From positions 1 through 34,280 of the forward strand of contig JAFTJD010000045.1 in assembly GCA_017456585.1 (NCBI GenBank): a stretch of DNA of 34,280 nucleotides, given 5' to 3'. Of this stretch, positions 1 through 9,279 are shown piece after piece. Under the pieces are notes generated by a model. It saw nothing but the letters and a program-made list of their open reading frames with translations. It made no database searches and had not been told where the DNA came from. The translations under genes and the position numbers were made by a program. Every line of letters starts with the position of its first letter. Position 1 is the first letter of the stretch. This DNA is from Lachnospiraceae bacterium (GTDB lineage Bacteria; Bacillota; Clostridia; Lachnospirales; Lachnospiraceae).

Positions 1-278
1 ATTTCTTTGAAATGCTCCATGGCACGCGCACCATATACGGCACTTCCGCCGGTTGCAATAACACTCTTTGTGCAATCTATGCTAAGGCATGCATCCTCCT
101 CTGCCTTAATAAAACCATCAAAGCCTCTTTCGTCTATAATTTCGGATAAGAGTTTTCCTTCTCTTTCCTGGATAACGATATCTGCATCAATAAAACGATA
201 TCCCATATTTTTGGCCAAAACCACCCCTACCGTGCTTTTACCACAGCCCGGCATGCCTATAAGTATTATATTACTCAT
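1..278 (-). CDS. aroK: shikimate kinase, partial (3' end outside window)
   Basis: Shikimate kinase phosphorylates shikimate to shikimate 3-phosphate with ATP in the cytosolic chorismate pathway. Only the N-terminal 92 or so residues are in the window. They begin MSNIILIGMPGCGKSTVG, which contains a Walker A P-loop (GMPGCGKST), followed by FIDAD with the shikimate-binding Asp, then RGFDGFI with the RxxF-type motif and IATGGSAVY with the conserved GG. The ATG at 276-278 is preferred because an AGAGG box lies six bases upstream; an in-frame ATG directly before it (279-281) is the alternative. The start overlaps the stop codon of the upstream OLD-family gene, so the two are probably translationally coupled. 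It is the last visible gene of the long minus-strand string. Identification is firm; the C-terminal half cannot be assessed. Confidence 0.93.
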   Translation of the reverse strand, partial: MSNIILIGMPGCGKSTVGVVLAKNMGYRFIDADIVIQEREGKLLSEIIDERGFDGFIKAEEDACLSIDCTKSVIATGGSAVYGARAMEHFKE

Positions 279-2142
279 CATTATCCTCTTTCTTACGGTT
301 CTCAAAATATACAAATTTATCTATCGCATTAAGAATATCCGCAAAGTTTTCCCTTGGTGCAACCTCAATGTACTTCCTTAAGATAGCCTCTTCCTGTTCC
401 TTATTGTATCTTCCATAGAAAATATCAAAAAGATTGTGCCCTCTTACGAAGATTCTAAAACTCTCCATGTTATCAATTATATCCTGCTTACTGTTAATTC
501 GAACGCCTATAATCCTCTGCATACGTTTCACACTTGTAAGCTTATATAAATGTTCCTTGAACTTCTTATAGAGAGTGTTATAAAACTCATCCTCACTCTT
601 TATCACACCTATCTTAGCCATTACCTTAGGATCAAGGAAATAATTCTCGAAGGAATAATATTTAAGAACCAAGACATTTCTCGGGGTCACTCTCGGAATA
701 TATCCTTCGTCCTCGCCCTCTCTGTTCTTATAATAACTACAAAGCTGCTTAACAAGATATTCAGGCTTCTTACCGTCACTATCTCTTATCATAAGAAACT
801 GATCCTTAAGATAAAGCTGATTAATGTATTTTAAATTAGCGTAAGTTTTTATGTTGGTGCAACTGTTAGTGCTTATGATTGAAACTCTCTGCAATCGTCC
901 CTCTTCATCATAAATTTCAGAATAATGCTTCTCCAGAAGAAGCGGCAAACGGCTTCTGTCCTGTTTTCCTTCTACGATGAATACAAAGCTTACATTCATA
1001 AGATCATTAGCTGCATATCCGAGGTCATCGAGAATATCATCAATCTCTTCTCCCTCTTTTACTATCGTCGAATAATTGTCGTCAAGCACAACCTGCTTAA
1101 TCTGCTTACTCGAAAAATTAAAAAGCATATTAGGCGAGTGTGTCGAAAAGAACACCTGATTTTTCTTGGAAAGACGATATAACACCTCACTGGTTGCCTT
1201 CTGAAGCTGTGGGTGAAGGTATATCTCCGGCTCCTCTATCATAATTATGCTCGGAACGCTTGATTCATTGCCTATGTAGGTTTCAAGTAACGACATAATA
1301 TATATGCTTCTTGTACCTGCGCCTACCTGATGTATATCCTCATAATAGTCTCTTTCCTTATTATGGATGGATGTCTTTAAAGAAAATACCTTATCTATAT
1401 CCATATCAAATCTATAGACAATATCATCATTTATGCTACTGTTACGGTGAAAGCCTTCATTAAGTCTGTCTGCAAATTCACTAAGATTAGTATGAAAAAG
1501 CTTATATTCGAGAAGCCTTGTTGTCTCTGCAAGCGAAAGCTCCTCTGCCGTTTTCTTCTTCATCTGCTCAATGCAGGCAAAGCAGTGATTACATTTCTTC
1601 TTAATAGAAAGAAGACATGCATTCTCCTTAAGCTCTGCCATGCTCTTATTTCCCTGAAAATGAAATATATCTTCTTCTATCTCTTCGATATTACGCATGG
1701 AATCAATAAAATAAACCTTCGGAAGAACATTAATAATATTCGGATTACTCAACCTAAATCCGTCACTGTAGAAAATTTTACCCTCCGGAGTTGCAACAAA
1801 TGTAAACTTCAACTCTCCGTCCACGAAGCTCGGAAGCTTCTGTGCAAAATCCCTATCCCACGCTTCACGCTTCTTATATTTACTGACTATGCCTTTCTCA
1901 TGCATCATATCAAGATCATCTGAATCTATCTCAAAAGTAACATCTATCTCAATATTCTTAGTAGGGTCATTGAAATCATAGGGTGCTATCTCCTTAGCTC
2001 CTACCATTGCCTGAATTGCATGCATAACAACTGTTTTACCGGTGTTATTCTTGCCAACCAGAATAACGGCATAATCAACATCCTCCATCGAAAGTTCTCT
2101 AATGGACTTATAATTTTTGATTCTAAGTTTACTTATCTTCAC
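271..2142 (-). CDS. OLD-family ATP-dependent nuclease (AAA ATPase plus TOPRIM)
   Basis: This 623-residue protein has the two-part build of OLD (overcoming lysogenization defect) nucleases: an N-terminal SMC/ABC-like ATPase and a C-terminal TOPRIM domain. Visible motifs are Walker A GKNNTGKT (30-37), a signature-like GAGTRS (274-279), Walker B IIMIEEPE (299-306), the STHSP switch (333-337), TOPRIM FIVEG..D (388-395) and a second acidic pair RDSD (453-456). Within the ATPase insert, residues 176-190 carry four cysteines in CX7CX2CX2C spacing, suggesting a zinc or Fe-S site. The start codon is GTG, eight bases after GGAGG. It lies 25 bases behind the flavin reductase gene and overlaps aroK. Relatives include defence nucleases such as GajA, but no GajB-like helicase is adjacent, so an anti-phage or DNA-repair role is only inference. 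Confidence 0.85.
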   Translation of the reverse strand: MKISKLRIKNYKSIRELSMEDVDYAVILVGKNNTGKTVVMHAIQAMVGAKEIAPYDFNDPTKNIEIDVTFEIDSDDLDMMHEKGIVSKYKKREAWDRDFAQKLPSFVDGELKFTFVATPEGKIFYSDGFRLSNPNIINVLPKVYFIDSMRNIEEIEEDIFHFQGNKSMAELKENACLLSIKKKCNHCFACIEQMKKKTAEELSLAETTRLLEYKLFHTNLSEFADRLNEGFHRNSSINDDIVYRFDMDIDKVFSLKTSIHNKERDYYEDIHQVGAGTRSIYIMSLLETYIGNESSVPSIIMIEEPEIYLHPQLQKATSEVLYRLSKKNQVFFSTHSPNMLFNFSSKQIKQVVLDDNYSTIVKEGEEIDDILDDLGYAANDLMNVSFVFIVEGKQDRSRLPLLLEKHYSEIYDEEGRLQRVSIISTNSCTNIKTYANLKYINQLYLKDQFLMIRDSDGKKPEYLVKQLCSYYKNREGEDEGYIPRVTPRNVLVLKYYSFENYFLDPKVMAKIGVIKSEDEFYNTLYKKFKEHLYKLTSVKRMQRIIGVRINSKQDIIDNMESFRIFVRGHNLFDIFYGRYNKEQEEAILRKYIEVAPRENFADILNAIDKFVYFENRKKEDNDE

Positions 2143-2167
2143 ACCAAAAACCTCCTCTAGCCGATGT

Positions 2168-2734
2168 CTATTTCTTTTTCGCCACGCTATATCCGAATTT
2201 GCCTATCTTTTTACCAAGACCATAATATTCTCCGTGCGAATACACTATCGGCTTAGCTTTTGCAAGGTCAAATTTGCCTTTTTCATCCATATACTTTTCA
2301 TCTGCATGTACGGCAAGCACCTCTGCAAGAAACATCGTGTGGACACCCAGTTCTTTAATCTCAACTACACGACACTCTATATTAACAGGGCTTTCCTTGA
2401 TAAGTGGTGCACATACATGCTGTGCTTTAACCGGTGTAAGGTTCATTTTTTCAAATTTGTTAACATCCCTGCCGGACACAACTCCGCAATAATCCGTAGC
2501 AAATGCCAACTCTTCCGTTGTGAGATTTATCACAAATTCTTTCGTTTCCATAAGCATATTGTATGAATATCTTGAAGGTCTTACCGAAATATATGCCATA
2601 ACCGGATCGCTTGATACCGTTCCGGTCCATCCGACAGTAAGTACATTCTGATTGCCCTTACTATCCGCTACTGTTGCCAAAACTGCCGGAAGCGGATATA
2701 TCATGTTTCCGGGTCTCCATATCTGTTTTCCCAT
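2168..2734 (-). CDS. flavin reductase-like FMN-binding protein
   Basis: The 188-residue product matches the flavin reductase-like domain family, split-barrel proteins that bind FMN and use NAD(P)H or act as flavoredoxins. Family-typical features are the N-terminal PAVLATVADSKGNQNVLTVGW segment, the SSDPVMAYISVRP strand, the EFVINLTTEELA segment and the C-terminal HGEYYGLG. The length is normal for the family. Start choice is supported by AAAGGAG nine bases upstream of the ATG. It sits 13 bases after the pyrophosphatase gene and before the OLD-family gene, so it is probably cotranscribed. The partner substrate cannot be read from the sequence. Confidence 0.87.
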   Translation of the reverse strand: MGKQIWRPGNMIYPLPAVLATVADSKGNQNVLTVGWTGTVSSDPVMAYISVRPSRYSYNMLMETKEFVINLTTEELAFATDYCGVVSGRDVNKFEKMNLTPVKAQHVCAPLIKESPVNIECRVVEIKELGVHTMFLAEVLAVHADEKYMDEKGKFDLAKAKPIVYSHGEYYGLGKKIGKFGYSVAKKK

Positions 2735-2747
2735 TTGTATTCTCCTT

Positions 2748-4406
2748 TTATTGCTGCATAACTTTCATAAGAGCAGGGATAAGCTGCTTCTTTCTGGAAA
2801 CTACACCCTTAAGGTTAGCCGATGCAATATCATCACCTTCCGGGAACTGCACCGCAAAAGCATTAGCCACCAGCTCCTGTGCGTGATTCCCCGCAAAAAG
2901 AAGTTCTGTGCTCTCATTCTGTATATCCGTGAGCATAAAATAAATCATGTCTATATTATGCACTGTAATCATATTCTTAATATATGGAAGCATACGTCCT
3001 TTAATTACCGAAAGCTCCTCCTCGTTCATAGAAGTAATCTGTCCTACTCCAAAGGAAATATCTCCACTACTAAACTTTTTAAAATCCTGATAGAAAATCT
3101 CTTCTTCTGATTTCTTCGAGAGGTTGCTTCCTGCCTTGAACATCTCCGCTGCGAAGCTCTCTACATCAAGGTCTGCTATCTTCGAAAGCTCCTTTGCTGC
3201 CAGCTTATCGAACTCCGTACAGGTAGGTGATCTGTACATAAGCGTATCCGAGATAATCGCTGCACACAAAAGTGAAGCTGTCTGCTTATCAATCTTGACA
3301 TTATTCTCTGTGTACATCTGATAAACGATGGTTGCCGTACATCCCAAGGGCTGGTTTCTGAAATAAACCGGTGAGATAGTCTCTATGGTTCCGAGCCTGT
3401 GATGGTCGATAATCTCCATAATCTCTGCATCTTCTATTCCATCTACCGCCTGACTCTTCTCATTATGGTCAACAAGAATTACCTTTTTACGCTCTGTTCC
3501 AAGAAGATTTCTTCTTGACATCATGCCCATATATGTGCCCTTTTTATCGAGTACAGGGAAATCTCTGTGTCGCATTTTCGCCATTATATCTCTTATATCA
3601 TCGATATAATCATCTGTGCAAAATGTAACCAAATCCTCTCTTGTCATAAAATAACTTATCGGCATACTCTGATTAATAAGTCTTGCTACCGTATAAGTAT
3701 CATGAGGTGTACAGATTATGTTACAGCCGTTCTCTTCGGCAAGCTTTTTGATGCTTGTTGCCACCACTGCACCCTCGCAAACAACAATACATCCCGCATT
3801 CATCTCAATCGCACTAAGCTGTGATTCATAACGGTTACCAAGAATAACAAGGTCGTTATCCTCTATATAATTCTCCATAATCTCCGGATTAGCTGCCGCA
3901 ATAAGCACCTTACCATCTATAAAATACTCCTCCGGATTTCCTACAAGCATAGTTGCATCAAGGGTCTCCACTATATTCTTGTATTTGGTATGCGCTGTTG
4001 ATAAAATCCTGCTATCATACACATCCATATACGAAGTAGCAATATCCTTAACAGTAATCAAGCCTTCAAGACGTCTCTGCTTCGTTATCGGAAGTGTAAC
4101 TACGTTCTTCTCTTTCATTATCTCCCATGCTCTTTTAAGAGAGATATTTCTCGATACGCCTTCTGTCTCGCGATACTCTACATCCTTTACCTGCATGCGG
4201 ACATTATCCTGATATTCAGGCTCTTTCACACCGAATTTGCTAAGAACAAATCTTGTTTCCTCATTAATCTGTCCTGCACGCCTTGCTTCATGCTTCTTGC
4301 CTGTTATAGTCTCTTTAAGTCTCGCATAACATATGGCAGAGCATATGGAATCTGTGTCCGGATTAATATGTCCGATTACCAAAATCGGTCTGTTTTCTTC
4401 AGGCAT
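2748..4406 (-). CDS. manganese-dependent inorganic pyrophosphatase with CBS and DRTGG domains
   Basis: This family II (DHH) pyrophosphatase hydrolyses PPi to two phosphates in the cytoplasm and uses Mn2+ or Co2+. The catalytic half is split by a regulatory insert. GHINPDTDS (12-20) supplies H13, D17 and D19. A CBS-DRTGG-CBS insert follows at roughly residues 70-300. The DHH core then resumes with VDHN (312-315), DHH (334-336) and ISDT (385-388). The C-terminal DHHA2 domain ends with SRKKQ (537-541). At 552 residues it fits the CBS-PPase subclass, whose activity is known to be inhibited by AMP/ADP and raised by ATP or diadenosine polyphosphates. An AGGAGG box precedes the ATG. It is 19 bases behind the rsmF-like gene. 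Linkage to relQ upstream fits nucleotide and stringent-response metabolism, but that link is inference. Confidence 0.93.
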   Translation of the reverse strand: MPEENRPILVIGHINPDTDSICSAICYARLKETITGKKHEARRAGQINEETRFVLSKFGVKEPEYQDNVRMQVKDVEYRETEGVSRNISLKRAWEIMKEKNVVTLPITKQRRLEGLITVKDIATSYMDVYDSRILSTAHTKYKNIVETLDATMLVGNPEEYFIDGKVLIAAANPEIMENYIEDNDLVILGNRYESQLSAIEMNAGCIVVCEGAVVATSIKKLAEENGCNIICTPHDTYTVARLINQSMPISYFMTREDLVTFCTDDYIDDIRDIMAKMRHRDFPVLDKKGTYMGMMSRRNLLGTERKKVILVDHNEKSQAVDGIEDAEIMEIIDHHRLGTIETISPVYFRNQPLGCTATIVYQMYTENNVKIDKQTASLLCAAIISDTLMYRSPTCTEFDKLAAKELSKIADLDVESFAAEMFKAGSNLSKKSEEEIFYQDFKKFSSGDISFGVGQITSMNEEELSVIKGRMLPYIKNMITVHNIDMIYFMLTDIQNESTELLFAGNHAQELVANAFAVQFPEGDDIASANLKGVVSRKKQLIPALMKVMQQ

Positions 4407-4425
4407 CCTGTCCCTCCTGCTTCTT

Positions 4426-5796
4426 CTATAATCTAAGTCCTTTGGGATAGTGATTCTTAACTACCCCGTTAACTCTTTTTCCAAGTCCTAACGGATATCC
4501 GTCAACCATAATAACGCACCATCCGTTTTCACCATTCACATTAAGTGTTTCACCTCTTAAGTATGCTGCCAGTTCAGGCGAATCAGAGGTCAAATTAACC
4601 GTATTCCTAAGTTGCTCCGGCTTCATGGCAAGTGCCAGTGCATGTGCCGGTTCAAAGCGGTTCTTCTTAACTGTTCCGATATGAAGCCCCGGCCTTACAA
4701 CCTTAAGCTTATCAAGTGAAAACATCTCCGCCGGAACAAGATAAAGCTGTTCACCGAACATCATGTACTCACCCTTAGGCTCCTCTGTAAAAAATTCTTT
4801 TGCAAATTGTATATAATCTGCAGGGATATTTTTGGCTGTCAGAGTTTTTGCTAAGGCAACCTTACCCTCATATCCTGCATTTTTTCTCAATACTGCAACA
4901 AAATGTCCTTCGCCTTCTATCTTATGCGGCCAAAGTCTCATAGTCGCTTCAACTGCTGGGTCTGCTTCCTCCCACCAGTCAGCATTACCCTGACCAAAAC
5001 CGTCAAAATGCTCCACCTTCTCAATCTCGATATCCGGATTACGGTTAATGAGTCTTTGTACACTGCCTTCATTCTCCTCCGGAGCAAATGTGCAGGTAGA
5101 ATAAACCATCCTTCCGCCTTCCTTTAACATCTGCACGGCACAGTCAAGAATAAAATCCTGTCTCTCGGCACACATGTGCACATTATCCTCGCTCCACTCT
5201 GCTACGGCTGTCTCATCCTTACGGAACATGCCTTCTCCGGAGCATGGTGCATCAACTATGATTTTGTCAAAATAACCCTCGAATCTCTCCGCAAGCTTGT
5301 CAGGTCCTTCATTAAGAACCACTACATTGGCAAAGCCTAATCTTTCTACATTCTGAGAAAGAATCTTCGCTCTTGAGGGTACTATCTCATTAGCCACAAG
5401 AAGCCCCTTACCTGCCATCTTAGCAGCAGTCTGCGTAGTCTTGCCTCCGGGAGCTGCACAAAGGTCAAGAACCTTCTCTCCGGGTTTTACGTCAAGAAAC
5501 TCTGCCACCGCCATGGCACTTGGCTCCTGTATATAGTAGAGTCCTGCCTCATGATGCGGGTGTTTGCCCGGTCGTTCCTCAGCAGAATAATAGAATGCTC
5601 CCTCAGCCCAAGGTACCTTCTTGGAAAGGTTAAACGGAGATATTGTCAAATATTCATCTACTGATATTTTGGACAAGTTAATACGAAGTGCCTGCAACCT
5701 TTCTTCATCATAAGAAGCCAGAAACCTCTCATACTCATCGCCTAACATCTCTTTCATTCTTTTTAAAAATGCCTCGGGAAGCTTATCTTTATTCAT
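4426..5796 (-). CDS. rsmF: RsmB/RsmF-type 16S rRNA m5C methyltransferase
   Basis: The 456-residue protein methylates C5 of a cytosine in rRNA using S-adenosylmethionine. The SAM-binding motif DLCAAPGGKTTQ spans 111-122. The two catalytic cysteines are visible in VDAPCSGEGMFRKDE (C185) and YSTCTFAPEENE (C235), with the usual two-Cys mechanism. The C-terminal third resembles the PUA-like RsmF-associated domain, including GLGKRVNGVVKNHYPKGLRL at the end. The ATG has AGAGG about eight bases upstream. It lies 14 bases after relQ and 19 before the pyrophosphatase gene in the same minus-strand string. Family assignment is firm; the exact modified nucleotide, and so whether it is strictly RsmF, is not shown by sequence alone. 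Confidence 0.92.
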   Translation of the reverse strand: MNKDKLPEAFLKRMKEMLGDEYERFLASYDEERLQALRINLSKISVDEYLTISPFNLSKKVPWAEGAFYYSAEERPGKHPHHEAGLYYIQEPSAMAVAEFLDVKPGEKVLDLCAAPGGKTTQTAAKMAGKGLLVANEIVPSRAKILSQNVERLGFANVVVLNEGPDKLAERFEGYFDKIIVDAPCSGEGMFRKDETAVAEWSEDNVHMCAERQDFILDCAVQMLKEGGRMVYSTCTFAPEENEGSVQRLINRNPDIEIEKVEHFDGFGQGNADWWEEADPAVEATMRLWPHKIEGEGHFVAVLRKNAGYEGKVALAKTLTAKNIPADYIQFAKEFFTEEPKGEYMMFGEQLYLVPAEMFSLDKLKVVRPGLHIGTVKKNRFEPAHALALAMKPEQLRNTVNLTSDSPELAAYLRGETLNVNGENGWCVIMVDGYPLGLGKRVNGVVKNHYPKGLRL

Positions 5797-5810
5797 GTGT
5801 TAATCCTCTG

Positions 5811-6449
5811 TTATTTATCTTGCTCAATTTTGTAAGTCTTAATCATTTCATTTAAGGAAAGCATTCTTGCATCAAGCATTTCAACGATATCCGCACACTG
5901 CTTAAGGTCATTTTTAATATCAAGAGGTGCATTTCCTTCGAATTTGTAATACATTTTATGCTCGAGACTTGCCCAGAAATCCATCGCTATCGTTCTTATC
6001 TGAATCTCTACCTTAGTCTCTGTCGGACCGTCTGACAAGAAAATCGGCACGGTAACAACCATGTGATAGCTCTTGTAGCCATTCTCCTTAGGATTAGCTA
6101 TGTAATCCTTTATTTGAAGTATCTTAACATCACTCTGATTACTAATCATCTCTGCTATCGTGTAAATATCTGATGTAAAAGAACATATAATTCTTATTCC
6201 CGCAATATCATTAAGGTACTTATTCATGTTATCTATGGTTACCTCAAATCCGTTGCGTTTCAATTTACGGACTATACTTTCCGCAGATTTTATTCTTGAT
6301 TTGACATGCTCTATAGGATTGTAATTATGCACCTGTACAAATTCATCATTAAGAATCTCTATCTTAGTGCTTATCTCCTTAAGTGCAGCATTGTACAAAA
6401 ACATGTTGGTTTTCCATGTATCAACTTCTGAAAATCTTTCGTTAGCCAT
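5811..6449 (-). CDS. relQ: small alarmone synthetase, RelQ/YjbM type
   Basis: RelQ-type synthetases make (p)ppGpp from ATP and GDP/GTP without a hydrolase domain. The 212-residue length fits the family, which is about 210. Motifs seen: VKSRIKSAESIVRKLKRNGF (49-68, ATP-binding arginines and lysines), NDIAGIRIICSF (80-91), NPKENGYKSYHMVV (119-132) and VEIQIRTIAMDFWASLEHKMYYK (147-169), including the catalytic E-x-Q-I-R. AGAGGA precedes the ATG. It is 42 bases after the 5'-nucleotidase gene and 14 before the methyltransferase gene, so cotranscription is likely. Being placed with an rRNA methyltransferase and a pyrophosphatase suits a role in translation or stress control. No ACT/TGS regulatory region is present. 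Confidence 0.93.
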   Translation of the reverse strand: MANERFSEVDTWKTNMFLYNAALKEISTKIEILNDEFVQVHNYNPIEHVKSRIKSAESIVRKLKRNGFEVTIDNMNKYLNDIAGIRIICSFTSDIYTIAEMISNQSDVKILQIKDYIANPKENGYKSYHMVVTVPIFLSDGPTETKVEIQIRTIAMDFWASLEHKMYYKFEGNAPLDIKNDLKQCADIVEMLDARMLSLNEMIKTYKIEQDK

Positions 6450-6491
6450 TATAATTATCCTCTTTCTTTCAAAACTGCTTTAACCGCACAA

Positions 6492-8450
6492 TCATCTGTA
6501 TTTGCCATACGACTTGCGATATCTTCTACGTCTTCTACTATATATTATGCAGAAAACAATTATTCCGATTAATGCAAAAATAACGCAAAGAATCGTTATC
6601 GTTATCCAGTTAGGAGCCTTCAAAAGCTCAATTATATTGTAGCTGGCATACACATTTTTTCTTCCTTCTGTCTCCTTATATCTATCCGGAACAACAGAAA
6701 CACCATCCTCTTCCTCAAAGGAATCAAGATAAGTGGCAAGTGCATACCATTCTTTAAGCTCGTTACCATTCGCGTCATAGATAATGTAATCCTCAAGATT
6801 CTTAATAGGATTACCATCTTTATCCCTTGGCACTATAGAAAGTATTCCAAAGGATTTGCCCTCCACTGCACCTAACATCTGCCCGGAATATAGGCCTGTT
6901 ACAACACGGTAAAGCTTATCGTCCTCGATATTCTGTCTGGTGCCGTCCTCTTTAACAAGATAGCACTCGGTAACCTTATTAAAAATAATTCTCTTAGTAT
7001 TAAAGGTCCATGTCACACCTGACGCATAAAGCTGCGCCACATCCATAATAGGAGTAACCGAAGCATCTACCTCTAGCGCATCCTTAAGTTCGCTTCCCTT
7101 AAGATACACGGATATCAACGGATATCCCGCAGTTCCGTCAGCACCCATTCCGAGAGAGCTTACCGCAAATGCATCCGCAACCGTTATCTCACCTTTATAG
7201 AAGGTATTTCTGATTACACCATTAGGAACAACTGCAAAATCTATATTCTCATAGTTCTCGCCTTCTGCCTCTTTAACCGCATACACGTAAGAATCAGATA
7301 TCAGATTGCCAAGAGGTAATTCTCTTTGTACATCACTAATTCCGTCAAAAGAAAAATCCGTTCTCGCAAGAACCCTGTCATATTCCAAGCCATATCCTGA
7401 CAAATATGTTTCAGCAATAATATCTTTGTACTGGTTAGCAGCATGGATAATGGTTTTATCCTCTTTAACTCCTGCATCTAACGGTACAAGGTCGTATTCA
7501 AGTACCTTAAGCTTGCCATTTTTATCCTTTGCTATCCTAAGCACTCCCAGATTCTCCGTGTAACATCCTGCGGACACAATAAGTGTATCCTCTACCACAA
7601 TCGGTTCATGCAGGGTAGTATGTGTATGAGCACTTATAATCACATCTATTCCATCTACCTTCTTAGCAAGCTCGTGGTCTTCGGAATCCTTTTCATCCTC
7701 TTCGGTACCACTGTGGGACAGACATATAATATAGTCGTAATCTTCATTTTCCTGTATGGTTTTAACTATTCTCTCAGCCGCATCTATGTTATCTTCCCAA
7801 TTCATACCTGACATAGGTGAATATTCATGAGCATCTACCCCGAATATACCAAATATAGCATATCTGACACCATCTTTTTCAAGCATCGTGTATTCCTTCA
7901 CGCCGTATCGGTCAAACGCCTCCTGCAACGCCTTAGAATCTTCTGTATAATTCTCGTCGCCTTCAACAGGAACATGGTAATTACCTTCCACGATAAGCGG
8001 AAGCTTTTCTTTTGAATCTAATGCAGCATTAAGCATCTTGGCAAGTCCACTATCCCTGTAATCATACTCATGATTACCAAAGGTCGTCACATCAAAGCCC
8101 ATTTTTCCAAGAAGTCTTAGTTCACATGCTTCCGTCGTATAAAGCGACTGAAACAATGTTCCCATAGAAAAATCACCTGCATCAAGTGTGAGCACAGGAT
8201 GATCTGCATAAGCATCTCTATATATCTTTAACATGGTATATAACCTTGTATATCCCCCATACGGATTGCCATTCTCATCCTTTAGCGATAAAACATTGGA
8301 ATGAGTATCATGCGTAAACAAAATCGTAGTCTCACATGTCAACTCTTCCTCTGCATCTATCCTTTGCAAGGAAAACAAGCTAAAACATATTGTAAAAAAA
8401 GATATTGTAAGCAGCAGTAACCCGCGCTTCATTCTTTTATCCATTGTCAT
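6492..8450 (-). CDS. cell-surface 5'-nucleotidase / metallophosphoesterase, membrane anchored
   Basis: A 652-residue secreted bifunctional nucleotidase-type protein. The N terminus has a basic stretch and a hydrophobic signal peptide (about residues 8-33). The metallophosphoesterase domain then follows with FTHDTHSN (45-52), LDAGDF (89-94), GNHEYD (125-130) and ISAHTHT near residue 275, which supply the two-metal site. The C-terminal 5'-nucleotidase substrate-recognition domain covers roughly residues 350-560. A transmembrane helix near residues 615-637 precedes an Arg-rich tail, so the enzyme is probably displayed outside the cell with a C-terminal anchor rather than LPXTG. It likely hydrolyses nucleotides for purine salvage; exact substrates are not readable. 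AGAGGA lies seven bases before the ATG, and the start is two bases from the EcsC-like stop, indicating coupling. Confidence 0.9.
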   Translation of the reverse strand: MTMDKRMKRGLLLLTISFFTICFSLFSLQRIDAEEELTCETTILFTHDTHSNVLSLKDENGNPYGGYTRLYTMLKIYRDAYADHPVLTLDAGDFSMGTLFQSLYTTEACELRLLGKMGFDVTTFGNHEYDYRDSGLAKMLNAALDSKEKLPLIVEGNYHVPVEGDENYTEDSKALQEAFDRYGVKEYTMLEKDGVRYAIFGIFGVDAHEYSPMSGMNWEDNIDAAERIVKTIQENEDYDYIICLSHSGTEEDEKDSEDHELAKKVDGIDVIISAHTHTTLHEPIVVEDTLIVSAGCYTENLGVLRIAKDKNGKLKVLEYDLVPLDAGVKEDKTIIHAANQYKDIIAETYLSGYGLEYDRVLARTDFSFDGISDVQRELPLGNLISDSYVYAVKEAEGENYENIDFAVVPNGVIRNTFYKGEITVADAFAVSSLGMGADGTAGYPLISVYLKGSELKDALEVDASVTPIMDVAQLYASGVTWTFNTKRIIFNKVTECYLVKEDGTRQNIEDDKLYRVVTGLYSGQMLGAVEGKSFGILSIVPRDKDGNPIKNLEDYIIYDANGNELKEWYALATYLDSFEEEDGVSVVPDRYKETEGRKNVYASYNIIELLKAPNWITITILCVIFALIGIIVFCIIYSRRRRRYRKSYGKYR

Positions 8451-8452
8451 GT

Positions 8453-9268
8453 TTATTTCCTCTCTGATATTCCATTCTTCAGGTTAATACTCTTTTGGAG
8501 TAAATATCTTTTCTCGTACTTCAAGCGAGCATAATTTGCAAGACGTCTGTAATAAACCGGATTATATACTCCGCCTACAATTCCAACTATCGGAATTCCC
8601 TGAACAAACTTAAGAAACAGCGTATCTGTGGCGTATTTATTCGCAGTAGTCTTCATCTGTGCCCTAAAGTCATATGCCTGTACCTCACCAACAAGCATCT
8701 GGCTCATGAACTCATCTACCGCCTGATTAGCAAGAACCTTTTCTTTCCCTCGGAGTACAACAGTCTCCATAAGAAGTAGAATAAACTGCTTCTCATCCTG
8801 TTTCGTATAATCTATTCCAAAGCTTGCAGCAATCTCATATACTCCGCGAAGCAATAACCCAAGAAAAACCGGAATATCCGGAAGCCCCATTCCGGTAAGT
8901 CCCATTCCCAGTCCTTCTGCAAAGGTTATCGTAGTATTAATGGTCTCTGACCTATGGGCTGTTGCAGATATCTTTCTTAAGCTTTTCTTCGTTCCTTTTA
9001 CTTCAAATGCGTAATCATTAATATCATGATTGTTCGAAAGACTCTTTCTGGCACATATTTTGTTCATGAGACCTGTTCCGTTAACAAACAAAAGTTCAAA
9101 CCCCTTCGCAAATGCTGCCTGAAGATTGGTCTCTACTTTCTTCGGAATCTTCGCGGTTAATTTCGCGTACCATGCGTCATCATCCTGCTTCATGGCATGC
9201 TCAACCCATTTAGTTTCTTTTTTCTCTATGTGTCTTAATCTTTTCTGTACTATCTCTAATTTCTCCAT
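8453..9268 (-). CDS. EcsC-family protein
   Basis: The 271-residue product resembles the EcsC family. The glycine-rich TFAEGLGMGLTGMGLPDIPVFLGLLLRGVYEIAASFGID segment near the middle and the C-terminal VQGIPIVGIVGGVYNPVYYRRLANYARLKYEKRYL block are typical. Both segments are amphipathic or hydrophobic and suggest membrane association. The N terminus is charged and probably helical. In Bacillus, EcsC is encoded beside the EcsAB ABC transporter, but no such transporter is here, so the Bacillus function should not be carried over. The start has GGGGTAAG upstream. It sits 11 bases after bioY and 2 bases before the 5'-nucleotidase gene. Confidence 0.8.
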   Translation of the reverse strand: MEKLEIVQKRLRHIEKKETKWVEHAMKQDDDAWYAKLTAKIPKKVETNLQAAFAKGFELLFVNGTGLMNKICARKSLSNNHDINDYAFEVKGTKKSLRKISATAHRSETINTTITFAEGLGMGLTGMGLPDIPVFLGLLLRGVYEIAASFGIDYTKQDEKQFILLLMETVVLRGKEKVLANQAVDEFMSQMLVGEVQAYDFRAQMKTTANKYATDTLFLKFVQGIPIVGIVGGVYNPVYYRRLANYARLKYEKRYLLQKSINLKNGISERK

Positions 9269-9279
9269 TGTTCTTACCC

